Assembly (NCBI GenBank): GCA_030152425.1
Contig: JASLJP010000138.1
Span: forward strand, 1 to 8,421
Length of the DNA: 8,421 nucleotides
Source of the DNA: Aquirhabdus sp.
GTDB lineage: Bacteria > Pseudomonadota > Gammaproteobacteria > Pseudomonadales > Moraxellaceae
Reading direction: 5' to 3'
The notes under the pieces were generated by a model. It worked only from the letters and a program-made list of their open reading frames with translations, had not been told where the DNA came from and ran no database searches. Shown here one piece after another: positions 6,842-8,421 of the stretch. The number at the start of each line of letters is the position of its first letter. Within the stretch, counting starts at the first letter, position 1. The translations under genes were made by a program, and so were the position numbers.

Positions 6842-6870
6842 TTTATAAAATAATAATAATTTGGCGTCAG
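6842..6870 (-). promoter_or_regulatory. Possible sigma-70 promoter of the ssuB-like gene
   Basis: On the minus strand CTGACG (6870-6865) and TATAAA (6847-6842) are 17 bases apart, matching TTGACA/TATAAT at four and five of six positions. It would start near 6835, upstream of the sigma-54 promoter. The AT-rich surroundings lower its specificity. Confidence 0.35.
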
Positions 6871-6882
6871 TTGATGTTTAAA

Positions 6883-6895
6883 AATCAACAGCATG
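6883..6895. promoter_or_regulatory. IHF-like site, ssuB side
   Basis: AATCAACAGCATG matches WATCAAN4TTR with one mismatch and lies between the central palindrome and the ssuB sigma-54 promoter, where a DNA bend would help looping. Confidence 0.3.
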
Positions 6896-6966
6896 TGTCG
6901 CTATGGCATGACCCCTGCTGAGGGCTGCGTCAACGCCACCTGCACCATATTGCGCACATGGCCGCG

Positions 6967-6982
6967 CCGCAAGCTCTTGCGG
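6967..6982. promoter_or_regulatory. Central palindrome, candidate shared enhancer (UAS)
   Basis: CCGCAAG-CT-CTTGCGG is a perfect 16-base inverted repeat. It lies about 130 bases from the -24 element of the desulfinase-like gene and about 153 bases from that of the ssuB-like gene, so one bound activator could reach both. TTGCGG recurs at 7015-7020 and 7041-7046 toward the desulfinase promoter. Confidence 0.45.
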
Positions 6983-7030
6983 GGCAGGATCTGTTTATTT
7001 CACGACATTTGCGCTTGCGGCGTTGTTGGC

Positions 7031-7043
7031 TATCCAACAGTTG
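7031..7043. promoter_or_regulatory. IHF-like site, desulfinase side
   Basis: TATCCAACAGTTG matches WATCAAN4TTR with one mismatch, midway between the central palindrome and the -24 element at 7104. It overlaps a small hairpin (7024-7039), so the match is not conclusive. Confidence 0.3.
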
Positions 7044-7102
7044 CGGCATGGCGTCCGCATTTTTAAAAAGACAAGTTAATATAAAACAATGGCTTAGTTT
7101 TG

Positions 7103-7118
7103 TGGCATAGCAGTTGCT
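7103..7118 (+). promoter_or_regulatory. Sigma-54 (-24/-12) promoter of the desulfinase-like gene
   Basis: TGGCATAGCAGTTGCT matches TGGCACRN4TTGCW at every defined position but one. GG (7104-7105) and GC (7116-7117) are exactly 10 bases apart. The predicted start near 7129 leaves a leader of about 49 bases before the AGGAG (7166-7170) and ATG. Confidence 0.8.
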
Positions 7119-7132
7119 CCTTCAGGGCAACG

Positions 7133-7152
7133 CGCCAACCACAGGGTTGGTG
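7133..7152 (+). other. Hairpin at the 5' end of the desulfinase mRNA
   Basis: CGCCAACC (7133-7140) pairs with GGTTGGTG (7145-7152), with one G-U pair, around an ACAG tetraloop. It begins a few bases after the predicted sigma-54 start and ends 13 bases before the AGGAG, so it could protect the 5' end without masking the ribosome site. Confidence 0.4.
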
Positions 7153-7177
7153 ACACATCACACTCAGGAGTAACACC

Positions 7178-8239
7178 ATGAGCCAGTCTCTACAGCTCGA
7201 CACCCTTTGGTATACCCGCTGCCCTGTGCCCACAGGTCTGGGCATCGCCATCCAAAAAGGATGGCTGACTGAAGCCTTTAAGGCTGAAAAAACCGAAATC
7301 AAATCATTGCGCGAGTCCAATGACCAAGCCGTGCGTGAATCGCACTTCGACCATACCTTGGAAAACTCCGTGCGTCATGGCGGCAATATCCCCGCGATCT
7401 GGGCGCGTTCGGTCGGTCGCGAGACCCGCATCATTGGCCTGTCATGGGCAGATGAAGTGCAACTGATCCTGACCCTGCCGAACTCCGGAATCAAGACTGT
7501 CCAAGATCTGAAAGGCAAGAAATTCGGTCTGCCAAAATGGGAAAAAGTACAGATCGACTTTACCCGTGCCCAAGCGATTCGTGGTCTGGAAAATGCGCTG
7601 AAGCTGGAAGGCCTGCAAGTCTCTGACGTTGAGTTGGTCGACTACGTGATCGACGGCAGCTATAGCGACGCGCCAGCGACCCAAGAAGCTGGCACCCAGT
7701 TATTTAGCGGCAGCAATCGTCGTCCGGGCGGCCGTAACGCCGAGCTGGTCGGACTGCTGCGTGGCGAAGTCGATGCCATTTTCCTCAAAGGTGCACATGC
7801 CGTCGAGCAAGCCCATCAGTTTGGTCTGCATACCGTGATCGACACCGGCTCCCATCCCGATCCGTTGATCCGTGCTAATAACGGCACGCCGCGTACCCTG
7901 ACCGTCGATCAAAACCTGATTGAAAAACATTTCGACTCCACCGTGAGCCTGCTCAATCAAGTGATCCGTGCCGAAGAGTGGGCATGGGCGCATCCCGATG
8001 AAACTCGTCGCTTCCTCGCGCGCGAAACCAATAGCAGTGAGTATTGGGTCGTGCAAGCTTACGGCCACGACGCCCATCTGCGTCTGAAAACCGATCTGTC
8101 GGAGATTTCGATCCGTGCGTTGCAAGACTTCACCGACTTCTTGTGGCGTTGGAAGTTCATTCCAAATCAGGTCAATGTCCTGGACTGGATCGATGCACGT
8201 CCGTACGACGCCGTTGAGAAACATCAAGCGGTCGCCTAA
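7178..8239 (+). CDS. DszB-like sulfinate desulfinase (SsuA-fold, cytoplasmic)
   Basis: This 353-residue protein has the SsuA/THI5-type bilobal binding-protein fold but lacks a signal peptide or lipobox: it begins MSQSLQLDTLWYTRCPVP. That opening parallels DszB, the 2'-hydroxybiphenyl-2-sulfinate desulfinase of Rhodococcus (about 365 residues), whose nucleophilic Cys27 lies in an N-C-P-V-P motif. Here the Cys is Cys15 in RCPVP. DszB His60 and Arg70, ten residues apart, correspond to His56 (SHFDH) and Arg66 (VRHGGNIP, compare TRFGGEIP in DszB). Later, EVDAIF (near 197) aligns with DszB DVDALY. I infer that it cleaves a C-SO2 bond to release sulfite; the substrate is unknown. ATG 7178 has AGGAG seven bases upstream. 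Arg is mostly CGT, as in well-expressed genes. It is transcribed from a sigma-54 promoter and followed by a DszA-family monooxygenase. The alternative is a cytoplasmic binding protein without enzyme activity. Confidence 0.8.
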   Translation: MSQSLQLDTLWYTRCPVPTGLGIAIQKGWLTEAFKAEKTEIKSLRESNDQAVRESHFDHTLENSVRHGGNIPAIWARSVGRETRIIGLSWADEVQLILTLPNSGIKTVQDLKGKKFGLPKWEKVQIDFTRAQAIRGLENALKLEGLQVSDVELVDYVIDGSYSDAPATQEAGTQLFSGSNRRPGGRNAELVGLLRGEVDAIFLKGAHAVEQAHQFGLHTVIDTGSHPDPLIRANNGTPRTLTVDQNLIEKHFDSTVSLLNQVIRAEEWAWAHPDETRRFLARETNSSEYWVVQAYGHDAHLRLKTDLSEISIRALQDFTDFLWRWKFIPNQVNVLDWIDARPYDAVEKHQAVA

Positions 8240-8251
8240 GTCAGATGTTGG

Positions 8252-8292
8252 CAGCATTGGGGTCGGTCGAGCATACGACTGCCCCCGTGCTG
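8252..8292 (+). other. Intercistronic hairpin between desulfinase-like and monooxygenase genes
   Basis: A long imperfect stem forms from CAGCA (8252-8256) with TGCTG (8288-8292), GGGG (8259-8262) with CCCC (8283-8286), and CGGTCG (8264-8269) with CGACTG (8276-8281), closing on a six-base loop. It is followed by AC and only four T (8295-8298). It could be a leaky attenuator lowering monooxygenase expression or a 3' stabiliser of the upstream message. Confidence 0.5.
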
Positions 8293-8333
8293 ACTTTTCC
8301 ATCCCCATCACTGTTTAACAAGGGAATACGCAC

Positions 8334-8421
8334 ATGTCATCCAATCGCCAACTGATCTTGAATGCCTTCTTCATGCGCTTTGGTCATCATCCAGCGGCAT
8401 GGCGCCACCCATCGTCGCGTG
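8334..8421 (+). CDS. Start of an NtaA/SnaA/DszA-family FMNH2-dependent monooxygenase (partial)
   Basis: Only the first 29 codons are inside the window. The peptide has an ILNAFFMR strand followed by FGHHPAAWRHP (residues 16-26). That block is characteristic of the N-terminus of the NtaA/SnaA/DszA class of bacterial-luciferase-like monooxygenases, which includes nitrilotriacetate monooxygenase and the dibenzothiophene sulfone monooxygenase DszA and uses FMNH2 from a separate reductase. AGGGA at 8321-8325 precedes the ATG by eight bases. It follows the desulfinase-like gene by 94 bases on the same strand, an arrangement recalling the dsz operon, where DszA makes the sulfinate that DszB cleaves. 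The substrate cannot be assigned, and the rest of the gene (normally about 450 residues) lies beyond the right edge. Confidence 0.8.
   Translation, partial: MSSNRQLILNAFFMRFGHHPAAWRHPSSR

Larger units (their letters stand above)
6777..7177. other. 401-base divergent control region between the ssuB-like and desulfinase-like genes
   Basis: No gene is supported here. The region carries back-to-back sigma-54 promoters near each end, a possible sigma-70 promoter for the ssuB side, IHF-like sites on both flanks and a central palindrome with repeated TTGCGG elements. It also has the hairpins TGTTGG-CTAT-CCAACA (7024-7039) and GTTGAT-N8-ATCAAC (6870-6889). The symmetry suggests one activator serving both directions. 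Confidence 0.75.

Noticed and set aside
7057..7085. Sigma-70 promoter for the desulfinase-like gene around TATAAA at 7080-7085
   Set aside because: No acceptable -35 at 16-18 bases upstream, while a near-consensus sigma-54 promoter lies just downstream.
7178..8239. Simple annotation as a periplasmic sulfonate-binding protein (SsuA)
   Set aside because: There is no signal peptide or lipobox, and the Cys/His/Arg pattern fits DszB better. I keep the binding-protein fold but not the transport role.

Overview
The window looks like a chromosomal segment of a Gram-negative bacterium of the Pseudomonadota (gamma or beta class). The base composition is moderately GC-rich, SD-type ribosome sites precede the genes, there are strong -24/-12 (sigma-54) promoter motifs, and the SsuB- and SsuF-like proteins resemble those of Pseudomonas-type sulfonate-utilisation loci. 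I cannot name the genus. No RNA genes, CRISPR arrays, insertion sequences or phage genes are visible.

Layout. A plus-strand nitroreductase-family flavoprotein (20-649) ends at a textbook intrinsic terminator (687-720). Facing it is a two-gene minus-strand operon (4392 down to 732) encoding the two halves of a heterodimeric ABC exporter; one half carries the substitutions expected of a catalytically silent ATP site. Next, also on the minus strand, is a class II aldolase/adducin-fold protein (5290-4595) whose usual third metal-ligand His is replaced, then a one-domain TOBE protein (5812-5597, SsuF-like, TTG start) and an SsuB/TauB-like ABC ATPase (6776-5952). A 401-base divergent intergenic region separates these from a plus-strand gene (7178-8239) that would usually be labelled a substrate-binding protein. 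It has no signal peptide and retains the Cys, His and Arg expected of DszB-type sulfinate desulfinases. After it, cut by the window edge, comes the start of an NtaA/SnaA/DszA-family flavin-dependent monooxygenase (8334 onward).

How the genes fit together. The right half reads as an organosulfur-scavenging locus. A flavin monooxygenase would oxidise or cleave a C-S substrate, a DszB-like desulfinase would release sulfite, and an SsuB-type ATPase plus SsuF-like TOBE protein would support uptake, although the permease and a secreted binding protein are not in view. The strongest new observation is regulatory. The aldolase, the ssuB-like gene and the desulfinase-like gene are each preceded by a sigma-54 promoter with the same TGGCATA core (TGGCATAGCTACTGCA, TGGCATATGCCTTGCA, TGGCATAGCAGTTGCT). 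Palindromes lie about 130-170 bases upstream, where enhancer-binding activators usually sit, and IHF-like sites lie between or beside them. This suggests one sigma-54 activator-controlled regulon that includes the otherwise unexplained aldolase-fold gene. The substrate cannot be deduced from the sequence.
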